A stretch of DNA of 64,000 bases, taken from assembly GCF_025725645.1 (NCBI RefSeq), contig NZ_CP107007.1, positions 620,001-684,000 on the forward strand. The letters run 5' to 3'. The stretch comes from Halomonas sp. GD1P12. Its GTDB lineage: Bacteria; Pseudomonadota; Gammaproteobacteria; Pseudomonadales; Halomonadaceae. This document shows, one piece after another, positions 18,770 through 33,332 of the stretch. The first letter of the stretch is position 1. Every line of letters begins with the position of its first letter. The position numbers and the translations under genes are program-made. The notes below the pieces were generated by a model, which was not told the origin of the DNA, searched no databases, and worked only from the letters and a program-made list of their open reading frames with translations.

Positions 18770-19455
18770 CGCTTTTGACCCTTGGGCGGCTTTTTACCGC
18801 CGGCGGGCTTTTTCGGCCGTGGTTTGGGCTTGGCTGTTTCCGGCGGTACGCGGTAGTGCAGGTACAAGTCGAGCACGAGTTCCGGCAGCTGGCCGACCAG
18901 CTCTTCCTGGCGGGCGGTATCCTTTGAAAGCTCCACCATGTCCGGCTCGTCGTCGAAAAGCCCCGACAGCAGCATGAAGGGCAGTAGCAGCGTGGCGGCG
19001 GCCTCTTCGTCGTCCTGGAACCAGGCCGCTTCGTCGCTGAACACCGCTTCCATGAAGCCGGCACACCAGTCGCCGATGGGCGTCTCTTCCGGGGCGATGC
19101 CATCGAGAGTCAGCTCGAACGGCAGCTCCGGAAGCCCACCCTGCTCCAACACGCTGATTGCGTTGTCGCGAAGCCGGGTCAAAAGCGCAGTGATCTCCTC
19201 GCGCTCGGCGTCACTCTGGTAGTCGGGCTCGCCCTGGAAAAGCTCCTCGAGCCAGGCCTCGACGGGCTGCTCGCTGGGGGCGACAGCCAACGCCACCAGA
19301 AAACCGTGGGCGGAGATCAGATCCAGCGCATCCTCACCCACCTGGTCGGAGTCGAGGAAGTCGTCGAGCCGGTCGAGCTCATCGTCGGCCAGCAGCGGCT
19401 CCGGTGGAAGCTGCTCGGCGTGGTCACTGCTCGCATCAGAAGGCGGCTTTGCCAT
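18766..19455 (-). CDS. YecA/UPF0149 family protein
   Basis: The 229-residue acidic, mostly helical protein shows the UPF0149 pattern: LLADDELDRLDDFL, an AHGFLVALAVAP segment near residue 50, and IGDWCAGFMEAV near 125. The function of this family is not established. Many YecA-like proteins end in a SEC-C zinc motif; here the end is instead a Lys/Pro-rich tail (PKPRPKKPAGGKKPPKGQKR) without cysteines. I chose the ATG at 19455 with GAGG upstream. It diverges from sprT. Confidence 0.75.
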   Translation of the reverse strand: MAKPPSDASSDHAEQLPPEPLLADDELDRLDDFLDSDQVGEDALDLISAHGFLVALAVAPSEQPVEAWLEELFQGEPDYQSDAEREEITALLTRLRDNAISVLEQGGLPELPFELTLDGIAPEETPIGDWCAGFMEAVFSDEAAWFQDDEEAAATLLLPFMLLSGLFDDEPDMVELSKDTARQEELVGQLPELVLDLYLHYRVPPETAKPKPRPKKPAGGKKPPKGQKR

Positions 19456-19540
19456 AAAAGGCCTCGTTCGATCGGTTTTGAGAAATTCGGCGCGAGCGCT
19501 CACACTCATGAGCGTCACTTCAAGGGTCAGTTTATCATCA

Positions 19541-20092
19541 ATGAGCCGTTCACCACTGCCCGCCTGGTCGCCCGAGCGATTAAACGCGCTGAGCGCGCGC
19601 GAATTGCTCGAGGCCGCGCAAACCCGCGTCGATGAGACGCTTATCCTGGCCCGCGAGGTTCACCCGGCGCTGCCCGCCCCGAAGGTGTGGTTCGATTTGA
19701 AAGGCGCCAGCGCCGGCCAGGCGCACCTGGGCCGGGGCGGGCTGCGCTTCAATCAGGCGCTGCTGCTGGATAACCGTCAGGCGTACTTCGACGAGGTCAT
19801 CCCCCACGAAATGGCCCACTGGCTGGTGTTTCACCTGGAAAACGGCCCGCGGCTCAAGCCCCACGGGCGCGAGTGGCAAACCGTAATGCGCAAGCTTTAT
19901 GGTCTCGCACCCAGGGTCACCCATCGCTTCGATATCGCGCACAGCCAGCGCCGGCCCTACCACTACCGCTGCGACTGCCAGAGCCACTATTTCACCGGCC
20001 AGCGCCACGCCCAGGCGCGCCGGGGGCGGCGCTACGCGTGTAGAAAATGTGGCACAGCGCTTCGCTTTATTGTTGAAAGTGAACCAAAATAG
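19541..20092 (+). CDS. sprT: SprT-family zinc metalloprotease-like protein
   Basis: The 183-residue protein has the zinc motif H89-E90-x2-H93 (HEMAHW) and a C-terminal zinc ribbon (YRCDCQ ... YACRKCG), the SprT arrangement shared with eukaryotic Spartan proteases. The cellular role of bacterial SprT is poorly defined. The start is uncertain: ATG 19541 has AAGGG 15 bases upstream, and ATG 19508 is possible. E. coli SprT has 165 residues. A hairpin with a T-run follows about 95 bases after the stop. Confidence 0.82.
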   Translation: MSRSPLPAWSPERLNALSARELLEAAQTRVDETLILAREVHPALPAPKVWFDLKGASAGQAHLGRGGLRFNQALLLDNRQAYFDEVIPHEMAHWLVFHLENGPRLKPHGREWQTVMRKLYGLAPRVTHRFDIAHSQRRPYHYRCDCQSHYFTGQRHAQARRGRRYACRKCGTALRFIVESEPK

Positions 20093-20120
20093 AGCATTAA
20101 GCATCTGTTTTATATGGCAA

Positions 20121-20136
20121 ATTGGCTACTACCAAT
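20121..20136. promoter_or_regulatory. Inverted repeat upstream of acs
   Basis: ATTGG-N6-CCAAT forms a perfect 5-bp inverted repeat about 120 bp before the acs start. A related 14-mer (ten of fourteen bases shared) lies upstream of the symporter operon at 30321-30334 on the minus strand. It could be an activator site, for instance for the CrbR-like regulator; this is inference. Confidence 0.35.
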
Positions 20137-20187
20137 GTCTAAGAGGAAGGGGCCTTAAGTAGGTTTATGCTGAATCATCAAAAAGGC

Positions 20188-20222
20188 AAGCCACGCTCAG
20201 AGCGCTGTGGCTTAACGTTTTA
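20188..20222 (+). terminator. Probable terminator between sprT and acs
   Basis: AAGCCAC (20188-20194) pairs with GTGGCTT (20207-20213) around a 12-base loop that itself contains GCTC/GAGC pairing, and AACGTTTT follows. It lies 35-69 bp before the acs start, so it could alternatively be a structured acs leader. Confidence 0.5.
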
Positions 20223-20256
20223 AAATCCCTGCATTTTCACGGATCGAGGCTGTGTC

Positions 20257-22206
<1,950 letters not shown>

Positions 22207-22297
22207 CGTTTCACGCAGGGCGGCGGTTCAAGCGCCAGCGAAACGCACGCGCTAACGCGTCAGCTATGTTAAGTTGAACGCAGGTCATAACCGCTCG

Positions 22298-22329
22298 GGT
22301 GCCGGCTTCACGCCGGCACCGCTTTTTTA
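22298..22329 (+). terminator. Rho-independent terminator after acs
   Basis: A perfect 9-bp stem (GGTGCCGGC with GCCGGCACC) with a TTCAC loop is followed by GCTTTTTTAG, about 92 bases after the acs stop. Confidence 0.92.
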
Positions 22330-22463
22330 GCGCCAGACCACCTGTGATAAATTGTGCGTGGTGGTGCTTTTGTATCTCAAAGCCCATGGGGTACCATGCT
22401 TCAACCGAATGAGCCAGTCGCTGCGGCGAAGACTTCCCGCGCTCGTGGAACCGGAGGAATATC

Positions 22464-23126
22464 ATGGCAGTAGCCCATAAGTTTATCGTCGCAGACGATC
22501 ATCCGCTGTTTCGGGCAGCGCTCACCCAGGCGTTGCGTCAGTTGGCTCCCCAGGCCGAGATCGTCGAAGCCGATACCATGGACGCTACGACCGAGGCGGT
22601 CAGCCGACACCCCGACGCCGACCTGATTTTGTTGGATTTGCATATGCCCGGTGCCCACGGCTTCTCCGGGCTGATCCAGCTGCGCGGTCACATGCCGGAT
22701 GTGCCGGTCGCGGTGGTCTCCGGCAGCGACGAGCCCTACGTGGTTCGCCGCGCGATCGATTACGGCGCCTCCGGTTTCATTCCCAAGTCCTCGTCGCTTG
22801 CGCTGATCGCCGAGGCGGTGGGCGAAATTCTGCAGGGTGAAGTGTGGTTGCCCGAAGCGCTGGCGGGGATTCTGGAAGAGACCAGCGAGGAGGAGTCGCG
22901 CTTTGCCGAGGCGATCGCCTCGCTCACACCGCAGCAGTTTCGCGTGCTCAACATGCTCACCGAAGGGTTACTCAACAAGCAGATCGCGTTCGAGCTCAAC
23001 GTGTCGGAAGCCACCATCAAGGCGCACGTCACCGCGATTTTGCGCAAGCTCGGCGTCCACTCGCGCACCCAGGCCGTCATCGCCGCCCAGAAGCTCGAGG
23101 TCGAGCCGCCGAAAGTCGAATCCTGA
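22464..23126 (+). CDS. crbR: CrbR/ErdR-type LuxR-family response regulator
   Basis: The 220-residue protein has a receiver domain with acidic pocket DD (11-12) and phosphoacceptor D58 (LILLDLHMP), a conserved PKSSS lysine, and a C-terminal LuxR/NarL helix-turn-helix (about 150-210, LTPQQFRVLNMLTEGLLNKQ). ErdR in Pseudomonas and CrbR in Vibrio activate acs when paired with a symporter-fused kinase; here the same kinase type is encoded opposite, 263 bp away. The start follows GGAGGA by five bases. The paralog group is inferred from context, so the symbol is tentative. Confidence 0.82.
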   Translation: MAVAHKFIVADDHPLFRAALTQALRQLAPQAEIVEADTMDATTEAVSRHPDADLILLDLHMPGAHGFSGLIQLRGHMPDVPVAVVSGSDEPYVVRRAIDYGASGFIPKSSSLALIAEAVGEILQGEVWLPEALAGILEETSEEESRFAEAIASLTPQQFRVLNMLTEGLLNKQIAFELNVSEATIKAHVTAILRKLGVHSRTQAVIAAQKLEVEPPKVES

Positions 23127-23148
23127 TCGAGATCGCGCCTTCAGAGAG

Positions 23149-23184
23149 CCTCGCTTATGGTCGCCATAAGCGAGGTTTTCTTTT
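23149..23184. terminator. Terminator between convergent crbR and crbS
   Basis: A perfect 12-bp stem (CCTCGCTTATGG with CCATAAGCGAGG, 23149-23160 and 23164-23175) closes a TCG loop and is followed by TTTTCTTTT, 22 bases after the crbR stop. The rest of the gap to 23389 shows no supported gene. Confidence 0.92.
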
Positions 23185-23389
23185 GTGGCAAGCAAAAAGT
23201 TGCGCCGCGGGCTCGAGCAACCCTACGCGGGGCGCTGTGAATACTTCCCTGTACGCTACTTTCGCCATCTGACCGACATGGATGTCGGGAATGCCGAAAA
23301 TGCAGGAGCGCTTTTCGGCCCTGGCGAAAAACCCCCGCTACGGGTTACTCGAGCCCGCTACCTCCTGGCTTACTCCTAATACGCAGCAC

Positions 23390-27328
<3,939 letters not shown>

Positions 27329-27415
27329 GCCTTTCTCCTGCTCTGAGCCACGCCGGGCTAGTCGTCGAAGCCGCCCAGTTTAGGCCAAATCGCCCGGCGC
27401 GTCAGGCGCCAAACA

Positions 27416-27925
27416 TCAGGCGCCAGGCTCGGCGCAGGCGCGCTGTAAAAGCGTGGAGTCACGGCGCAGGGTGCGAAGCCCCTCGCGGTCCGGGCGCTGA
27501 TTCGCCTTGAAGAGTGGCACGAGTTCGCGGTTGTCGCAGTTGAGCAGATACCCCTGGGGAATCACGAGGTCGGTATGGCGGCGCTCGAAGTGGTAGAGCA
27601 TGAATTCCGCCACGTCGCCGCTGCGCGAGAGGCTGTCGCGGTCGAGCACGCTAAAGCGGGTGGTCATCGGAAACGCGAACGTCCAGGGGCGCCAGATTTC
27701 GGTGCCCGCGGCGCTGTCGATGACCTCGGCGGAGGCGGGCAGTTGCGCCTTTTTGTGATCGAACCAGCTGTACTCCACGTGAATCTGATAGCCGAGCATG
27801 CCAAGCCCGGCCATGACCGGCACGATCCATTTGGGCAAACGATTGCCGGAGAGCTTGCGCAGTAGAAGGCCGATACCCGCCGCGGCCAGGGCGGCGAACA
27901 CGGCGGCAACCAGATGCCAGATCAT
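27416..27925 (-). CDS. Uncharacterised membrane protein
   Basis: I do not recognise a family. The 169-residue protein has two N-terminal hydrophobic helices (about 3-22, HLVAAVFAALAAAGIGLLL, and about 32-52, WIVPVMAGLGMLGYQIHVEY). A soluble part follows with IWRPWTFAFPMTTRFSVLD and GYLLNCDNRELVPLF. AGGAA precedes the ATG at 27925; the frame extends 23 codons further without a better start. It lies between the kinase gene and the symporter operon on the same strand, 87 bp before crbS, and may be cotranscribed with it. A role in acetate uptake or sensing is only suggested by position. Confidence 0.6.
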   Translation of the reverse strand: MIWHLVAAVFAALAAAGIGLLLRKLSGNRLPKWIVPVMAGLGMLGYQIHVEYSWFDHKKAQLPASAEVIDSAAGTEIWRPWTFAFPMTTRFSVLDRDSLSRSGDVAEFMLYHFERRHTDLVIPQGYLLNCDNRELVPLFKANQRPDREGLRTLRRDSTLLQRACAEPGA

Positions 27926-27968
27926 AAGCGTATTCCTGAAAGCGGTCGTTGAGTCGAATTCAAACGCG

Positions 27969-27992
27969 GCGGGCTTCCCGGAGGAAGCCCGC
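27969..27992 (-). terminator. Possible terminator of the symporter operon
   Basis: A perfect 10-bp stem (GCGGGCTTCC with GGAAGCCCGC) with a four-base loop lies 58 bases after the stop of the minus-strand symporter gene. On the minus strand only CGCGTTTG follows, so the U-tract is poor and the call is moderate. Confidence 0.5.
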
Positions 27993-27997
27993 ACGCG

Positions 27998-28029
27998 CCT
28001 TTCTTTTGTGAAACCTTTCTTTTATGAAA
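27998..28029. repeat. Two-copy 16-bp tandem repeat
   Basis: CCTTTCTTTTGTGAAA and CCTTTCTTTTATGAAA are adjacent and differ at one position; a partial third copy (CCTTG) follows. The repeat lies just after the stop of the symporter gene on the minus strand. Confidence 0.8.
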
Positions 28030-28050
28030 CCTTGCGGCTTCGATTATGGC

Positions 28051-29844
28051 TTAGTGGTCGACGGCTGCACCAGCCCCTTTCGGATAGCGCACGCTTTCCA
28101 CCAGCTCCTGGATCGCCAGGGGAGGCGGCGCGGTCACGCGCGATACCGCAAAGGCCACGGCGAAGTTGATCATCGCACCCACCGCGCCAAACGACAGCGG
28201 CGAGATTCCGATGAACCAGTTATCCGGCGTATTGGCCAGCATGTTGGTGCCGGGGATGAAGAACCAGCCAAGGTAGGTGAAGATATAGAGAAGCGTCGAG
28301 ATCAGACCCGCCAGCATGCCGCAGATGGCGCCGGCGCTGTTCATGCGGGTGGAGAAGATCCCCATCATCAGTACCGGGAACAGCGAGGCCGCGGCGATCC
28401 CGAAGGCCAGCGCCACCGTCTGTGCGGCAAACCCTGGCGGATTGAGACCAAGGTACGTGGCGAGCAAAATCGCCCCACCCATGGAAATCCGCGCCGCCAG
28501 CATCTCCTTTTTCTCGCTGATGTTCGGATTGATGGTGTTCTTGATCAAGTCGTGGCTGATCGCCGAGGAGATCGCCAGCAGCAGCCCCGCCGCGGTGGAC
28601 AGCGCCGCCGCGATACCGCCCGCCGCGATCAAGCCGACTACCCAGCCCGGCAGGTTGGCGATTTCCGGGTTGGCCAGTACCAGAATGTCGTTATTGACCG
28701 TCAGTTCGTTGCCCGCCCAGCCGCGCTCTTCGGCGGTGCCGGTGAAGCCTTCGCTGGTGTCGTTGTAGAACTGGATGCGGCCGTCATCGTTGACGTCGCT
28801 GTAGACGATCAGGCCGGTATCTTCCCAGGTCTGGAACCAGGCCGGGCGGTCGGCGTAGAGGATCGGCTCGGCGGCGGCCTCGTAATCCTCGACCTGACCG
28901 GTCATTTCCGGATACACCGTGGTCATCAGGTTAAGCCTGGCCATGGAGGCCACGGCCGGGGCGGTCAGGTAGAGCAGGGCGATGAACACCAGCGCCCAGC
29001 CCGCGGACCAGCGCGCGTCGGCCACCTTCGGCACGGTGAAAAAGCGGATGATGACGTGGGGCAGACCCGCGGTACCGATCATGAGCGACAGCGTGAACAG
29101 CACCATGTTGAGCTTGTTGTCCACATCGCCGGTGTAGTCCTGGAAGCCCAGGGCGTTGACCACGTCGTCGAGTTTCTGCAGAAGCGGCACGCCGGACTCG
29201 GTGTGGGTGCTGAACATGCCGAACATCGGAATCGGGTTCCCGGTGAGCTGCATGGCGATGAACACCGCCGGAATGGTGTAGGCGACGATCAGCACGACGT
29301 ACTGCGCCACCTGGGTGTAGGTGATGCCCTTCATGCCGCCGAGCACCGCGTAGAAGAACACGGTGACCGCCGCAATCCAGATGCCCCAGGTGCTGGGCAC
29401 TTCCAGAAAGCGCGAGAACGCCACGCCCGCACCGGTCATTTGACCGATAACGTAGGTGACCGAGGCGATGATCAGACACGCCACCGCGACCACGCGGGCG
29501 GTGCGGCTATAAAAGCGCTCGCCGATGAAGTCCGGCACGGTGAACTTGCCGAACTTGCGCAGATAAGGCGCGAGCAGCATGGCCAGAATCACGAAGCCGC
29601 CGGTCCAGCCCATCAGGAAGGTGGAGTTGGCGTAGCCGCCGGAGGCGATCAAACCGGCCATGGAAATGAACGACGCCGCCGACATCCAGTCCGCGGCGGT
29701 CGCCATGCCGTTGGTCACCGGATGAACGCCGCCACCGGCGACGTAGAAGTCCTTGGTAGAGCCGGCACGTGCCCATATCGCGATGCCGATATAGAGCGCG
29801 AAGGAGGCGCCGACGAACAGTAAGTTGATGGCAAACTGGCTCAT
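28051..29844 (-). CDS. ActP-like sodium:solute symporter, large subunit
   Basis: The 597-residue protein has about 13 membrane helices and sodium:solute symporter signatures (YVAGGGVHPVTNGMATAADW near residue 35; GLPHVIIRFF near 265). It looks like the VC_2705 type of acetate/short-chain carboxylate symporter that works with a DUF4212 small subunit. A non-membrane insertion at about 330-385, rich in Asp, Glu and Asn (DVNDDGRIQFYNDTSEGF), faces one side. The small-subunit gene ends four bases before this start, so they form an operon. Acetate is the likely substrate from its link to acs and crbRS, but this is inferred. Confidence 0.85.
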   Translation of the reverse strand: MSQFAINLLFVGASFALYIGIAIWARAGSTKDFYVAGGGVHPVTNGMATAADWMSAASFISMAGLIASGGYANSTFLMGWTGGFVILAMLLAPYLRKFGKFTVPDFIGERFYSRTARVVAVACLIIASVTYVIGQMTGAGVAFSRFLEVPSTWGIWIAAVTVFFYAVLGGMKGITYTQVAQYVVLIVAYTIPAVFIAMQLTGNPIPMFGMFSTHTESGVPLLQKLDDVVNALGFQDYTGDVDNKLNMVLFTLSLMIGTAGLPHVIIRFFTVPKVADARWSAGWALVFIALLYLTAPAVASMARLNLMTTVYPEMTGQVEDYEAAAEPILYADRPAWFQTWEDTGLIVYSDVNDDGRIQFYNDTSEGFTGTAEERGWAGNELTVNNDILVLANPEIANLPGWVVGLIAAGGIAAALSTAAGLLLAISSAISHDLIKNTINPNISEKKEMLAARISMGGAILLATYLGLNPPGFAAQTVALAFGIAAASLFPVLMMGIFSTRMNSAGAICGMLAGLISTLLYIFTYLGWFFIPGTNMLANTPDNWFIGISPLSFGAVGAMINFAVAFAVSRVTAPPPLAIQELVESVRYPKGAGAAVDH

Positions 29845-29848
29845 TGGC

Positions 29849-30112
<264 letters not shown>

Positions 30113-30784
30113 GGTGCTCTCCATTTATGATTTTAAGGTTGGAAAGTGTCCAAACGCGGCCAGCGCAAAGCGCCTGACCGTATCGAGCGATTAACGTGTT
30201 CCCTTTAAAGCGATTTTTATGCCGGGTTGGTGCCCGCCACCGAGCGTCAGATACTCCCTCCTTGCCACCTGACACGATAAGTCGTACGCCCTAAGGCAAT
30301 GTTATCTTCAAAACTCAGGCTAATACTGGCCAATAAATGGAAAAAAGAAATCCAGACTTTGGTATCACGGACTAAAGGCGCTATTGGCAACCTGAAAAAT
30401 AGCGCTAAATTACTCTATACAATGGCGTTTTGAAGACCCTTGAATACGACTTTGGTAAGGAGGCGACGATAGTCTATTAACCCAATTAATCTCATTTCAG
30501 TCGTTTTTATCGAGCGTCGCTACTCTTTTTTTAGAACGCTTTATTCAAACTCGACGCTTTTAAAAAGTATTTGTTGGGCGACGAGTTTATAGACTTTAGT
30601 AACAAGCGCGAGTAACCCGCGTTAGTCACAGGAAGTAGTCAGTCACAGGAAGTAGTAATAAGAACAATCAGCGCTAACGCCGCACTATCCGCGGGTATAC
30701 ACGGTTTAACCAGCTCGCATCACTGGTCGAACGTTTTCCCATTGTCGGATCCAGCGCGAGCGTGGCTTTTTAAGCAGGTGACGC
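30113..30784. promoter_or_regulatory. AT-rich divergent regulatory region
   Basis: No gene is supported in this 672-bp gap, which is much richer in A and T than the flanking genes, especially 30290-30620. It contains GCGCTATT-N12-AATAGCGC (30378-30405), an ATTGGC-containing 14-mer on the minus strand (30334-30321) similar to a site before acs, and a 17-bp tandem repeat (30624-30657). It should hold the promoters of both the symporter operon and the DUF294 gene. Confidence 0.5.
30624..30657. repeat. Two-copy 17-bp tandem repeat
   Basis: AGTCACAGGAAGTAGTC and AGTCACAGGAAGTAGTA are adjacent and differ only at the last base. They lie about 130 bp upstream of the DUF294 gene. Confidence 0.85.
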
Positions 30785-32599
30785 ATGATCGAGGTCGACC
30801 TTTCAAAACTGCCGTTTTCCCTGCTCGACGAAGCGGGCACGGCGCGGGTGCGCGACGGACTCGATCTCGCCTATTTCGATACCGGTGACGTCATTCTCGA
30901 GGCCGGTCAGCCCGGCGAAGGCGTTTTCATCATTCACAAGGGCGAGGTCGCCGAGCTCGACCCGGCAGAGCCCGCAGCCCGGACACGTATCGGCCACTAC
31001 ACCGAAGGTGATGTGTTCGGAGCGATCAGCCTTTTGAACGGCAAGAGTCGCTACCGCTTCGAAGCAGAGCAGGAGACGCTTTGCTACGTGTTGCAAAAGC
31101 AGACGTTCAGCGCGCTTTGTCAGCACTACCCGGCCTTCGAGGCATTTTTCCGGGAGACGCTTGCCCACAAGACCCAACTTTTGGCCGAGCGCCGCGCAGT
31201 GGACGGCATCACCATGGCCGGCTTCATGCTGGCGCGGGTGAGTGAGTGCATGCGCGCCCCGCTTGTGCTCGACGCCCGCGAGCCGCTCCAGCAGGCGGTG
31301 CATACGCTGCTGGCGCAGCAGGCCGACAGCCTGCTGGTAAGCGCAAAAGGCGGCTACGCCATGGTGACCAAAACGGATCTGCTGCGTGCGTTAGCGGTGG
31401 AGAAAACGCCGGCATCGACGCCGCTCGAGGCGCTGACGCCCACGGGGCTGGTCACCGTTACCCCGCAGCAGTACCTGTTCGAGGCGCTGGTGCTGATGAC
31501 GCGCCACCAGATCGCGCGCGTGGTCGTGATGGACGGCGAAGCCCTGGCCGGCATCGTCGAGCTTCCCGACGTGCTGAGCTACTTTTCGAGCCGCAGCTAC
31601 GTGGTGGGGCTTCAAATCGAAAAGGCCGGCGACTTGAAGGCGCTTGCCCAGGCGAGCCGACGCACCCCGGAGCTCGTGCGGGCGCTAATGGCCCAGGGGG
31701 TGAAGCTTCGTTTCGTCATGGAACTTCTGGCGGCGCTCAACGCCCGCATCCATCACAAGGCTTTCGGCTTTGGCGCGCCGGACGCCCCTACGCAGCGGTG
31801 CTGTCTGGTGGTGATGGGCAGCGAAGGCCGCGGCGAGCAGATTCTCAAAACCGACCAGGACAACGCCCTGATTCTTGCGGACGACGCCAGCTGGCCAGAG
31901 GCGTCGGCGGCGATGCAGGCGCTCACCCGTACGCTGGTCGAGCTGGGCTACCCGCCGTGCCCGGGTAACATCATGGTTTCCAACCCCGAGTGGGTCGGGA
32001 GCGTGGCGACCTGGCAGGCGCGGATCGAGCGCTGGGCCGAGAAGCGCGACGGCGACAGCCTCATGAAGCTTGCCATCATGCTCGACGCCCGGGCCGTGGC
32101 CGGCAACGCCGAGCTTGCCCGGCGCGTGCGCCAGGCGCTCTACGCGCGCTGCGCCGACGATGAGCTTTTGCTGAGCTATCTGGCGCGGGCGGCGCTGAGT
32201 TTTTCCACGCCGCTGACGCTGTTCGGCTCGTTGAAAAAGCGCGAGCACGGCATCGACATCAAAAAGGGCGGGATTTTTCCTATCGTGCATGGCGTGCGCA
32301 CCATGGCGCTGGAGCGGCGCATCGACGCCGAAAGCACCTTCGAGCGCCTCGAGGCGCTGGTGGCCGACGGCCGGCTGGAACATCGCTTCGCCGAGGACCT
32401 GGGCGAGGCGCTGGCGCTTTTCAGCGAGCTTCGCCTGCGCCAGCAGTTGGCGGCCCCAAACGGCCAGGCGGCGCTCGCCAACCACGTGGTGGTGCAGAGC
32501 CTGTCGTCGCTCGAGCGCGACCTGCTGCGCGAGGCGCTGCACATCGTCAAGGAGTTCAAGGCGCGCCTGACCCACCGATACCACCTGGAGTACTCATAG
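30785..32599 (+). CDS. cNMP-binding/CBS/DUF294 nucleotidyltransferase-like protein
   Basis: The 604-residue protein combines a cyclic-nucleotide-binding-like domain (about 15-125, GVFIIHKGEVAEL, GDVFGAISLLNG), two CBS repeats (about 155-270), a DUF294 nucleotidyltransferase domain with MGSEGRGEQILKTDQDNAL near residue 344 (the GS and DxD-type acidic motif), and a DUF294 C-terminal domain. It resembles GlnD-like signal transferases, but its target is unknown. Such genes often accompany ActP-like symporters and an exonuclease-like gene, as here. A purine-rich AAGCAGGTGA precedes the ATG. The exonuclease-like gene follows after four bases. Confidence 0.85.
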   Translation: MIEVDLSKLPFSLLDEAGTARVRDGLDLAYFDTGDVILEAGQPGEGVFIIHKGEVAELDPAEPAARTRIGHYTEGDVFGAISLLNGKSRYRFEAEQETLCYVLQKQTFSALCQHYPAFEAFFRETLAHKTQLLAERRAVDGITMAGFMLARVSECMRAPLVLDAREPLQQAVHTLLAQQADSLLVSAKGGYAMVTKTDLLRALAVEKTPASTPLEALTPTGLVTVTPQQYLFEALVLMTRHQIARVVVMDGEALAGIVELPDVLSYFSSRSYVVGLQIEKAGDLKALAQASRRTPELVRALMAQGVKLRFVMELLAALNARIHHKAFGFGAPDAPTQRCCLVVMGSEGRGEQILKTDQDNALILADDASWPEASAAMQALTRTLVELGYPPCPGNIMVSNPEWVGSVATWQARIERWAEKRDGDSLMKLAIMLDARAVAGNAELARRVRQALYARCADDELLLSYLARAALSFSTPLTLFGSLKKREHGIDIKKGGIFPIVHGVRTMALERRIDAESTFERLEALVADGRLEHRFAEDLGEALALFSELRLRQQLAAPNGQAALANHVVVQSLSSLERDLLREALHIVKEFKARLTHRYHLEYS

Positions 32600-32603
32600 C
32601 GGT

Positions 32604-33251
32604 ATGCAATTGACGACTCGACACTTTTCACTCTTTGGCGGCTCGCTGCGTAGCTTGTTCAAGCGCGAGAGCGACCGCCGACGGCTGGCCGGTTCGCCCT
32701 TCGAGTGGCTGTTCCATCCTTATCTTGGCGAGGAGCTGGTGGCGCTGGCGTTTCGCTTCGCCCCGACCGATCCGATTTTGAGCGTGGCCGCAGTGGTGTT
32801 CAACGAGCGCCGCGTGCTGACCCAAAACGCCTGGGTGGCAACGCTTGCCGATCGCCACACGGTGGCAAGGCGTGCGCTGCGCCGCCACCAGGTGGAGCAT
32901 CCGACCCCGGCGCTCATGGCGCCCACGGCGGAAAACATCGCCACGCTCGCCGAGTTCATTGGCAATCGTCCGGTCGTTGGGTGGGGGCTCGATCAAACGC
33001 TTGGGCCGGTCAACCGGCTGTTCGACCAGCGGCTGGGTTTCGAGCTGCCCAACGCCCAGGTCGATATCGAACGCCTCTACCAGCGCCGTCAGAAGCGCTC
33101 GTCGATCGACCCCCGGCTGGCGCCGGATCTCGACCAGGCGCTTCGCCATGCGCGGCTGACGCCCCCCGGTGCGACGTCGCTTCTGGGCGAGGCGAGCGCC
33201 TGCGCGCTTTTATACATGCGTCTTACGCGCGACGCCGCGCTCGAGGCGTGA
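32604..33251 (+). CDS. Exonuclease-like (DnaQ fold) protein with degenerate active site
   Basis: The 215-residue protein aligns in outline with the DEDD 3'-5' exonucleases usually found beside DUF294 genes. The first motif, normally DLETSGL, reads ALAFRFAPTD before the conserved ILSVAAVVFNERRVL. The second region is VVGWGLDQTLGPVNRLF, and the last, normally H-x4-D, reads SLLGEASACALLY. The metal-binding acids therefore look lost, and it may be a binding protein or a decaying gene, although the frame is intact. It begins four bases after the DUF294 stop. Confidence 0.6.
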   Translation: MQLTTRHFSLFGGSLRSLFKRESDRRRLAGSPFEWLFHPYLGEELVALAFRFAPTDPILSVAAVVFNERRVLTQNAWVATLADRHTVARRALRRHQVEHPTPALMAPTAENIATLAEFIGNRPVVGWGLDQTLGPVNRLFDQRLGFELPNAQVDIERLYQRRQKRSSIDPRLAPDLDQALRHARLTPPGATSLLGEASACALLYMRLTRDAALEA

Positions 33252-33267
33252 GCGGCGCTCGACGTTA

Positions 33268-33296
33268 TTGGGTGGGGGCGGGAGTCTTGATAGAAT
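33268..33296 (+). promoter_or_regulatory. Candidate ttcA promoter
   Basis: TTGGGT (33268-33273) and TAGAAT (33291-33296) are separated by 17 bases and end 36 bases before the ttcA start. The -10 is good and the -35 weak. Confidence 0.45.
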
Positions 33297-33332
33297 GAGC
33301 GCCTTATCCTCATCACCGGCAGTGCGTACACC

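Noticed and set aside
23185..23389. A small plus-strand frame between crbR and crbS
   Set aside because: No ribosome-binding site, no recognisable protein, and it follows directly on the crbR terminator.
28024..29823. A 599-codon open frame opposite the symporter gene
   Set aside because: The sense strand encodes a clear multi-helix symporter; the antisense product is Gly/His/Arg-rich without domains.
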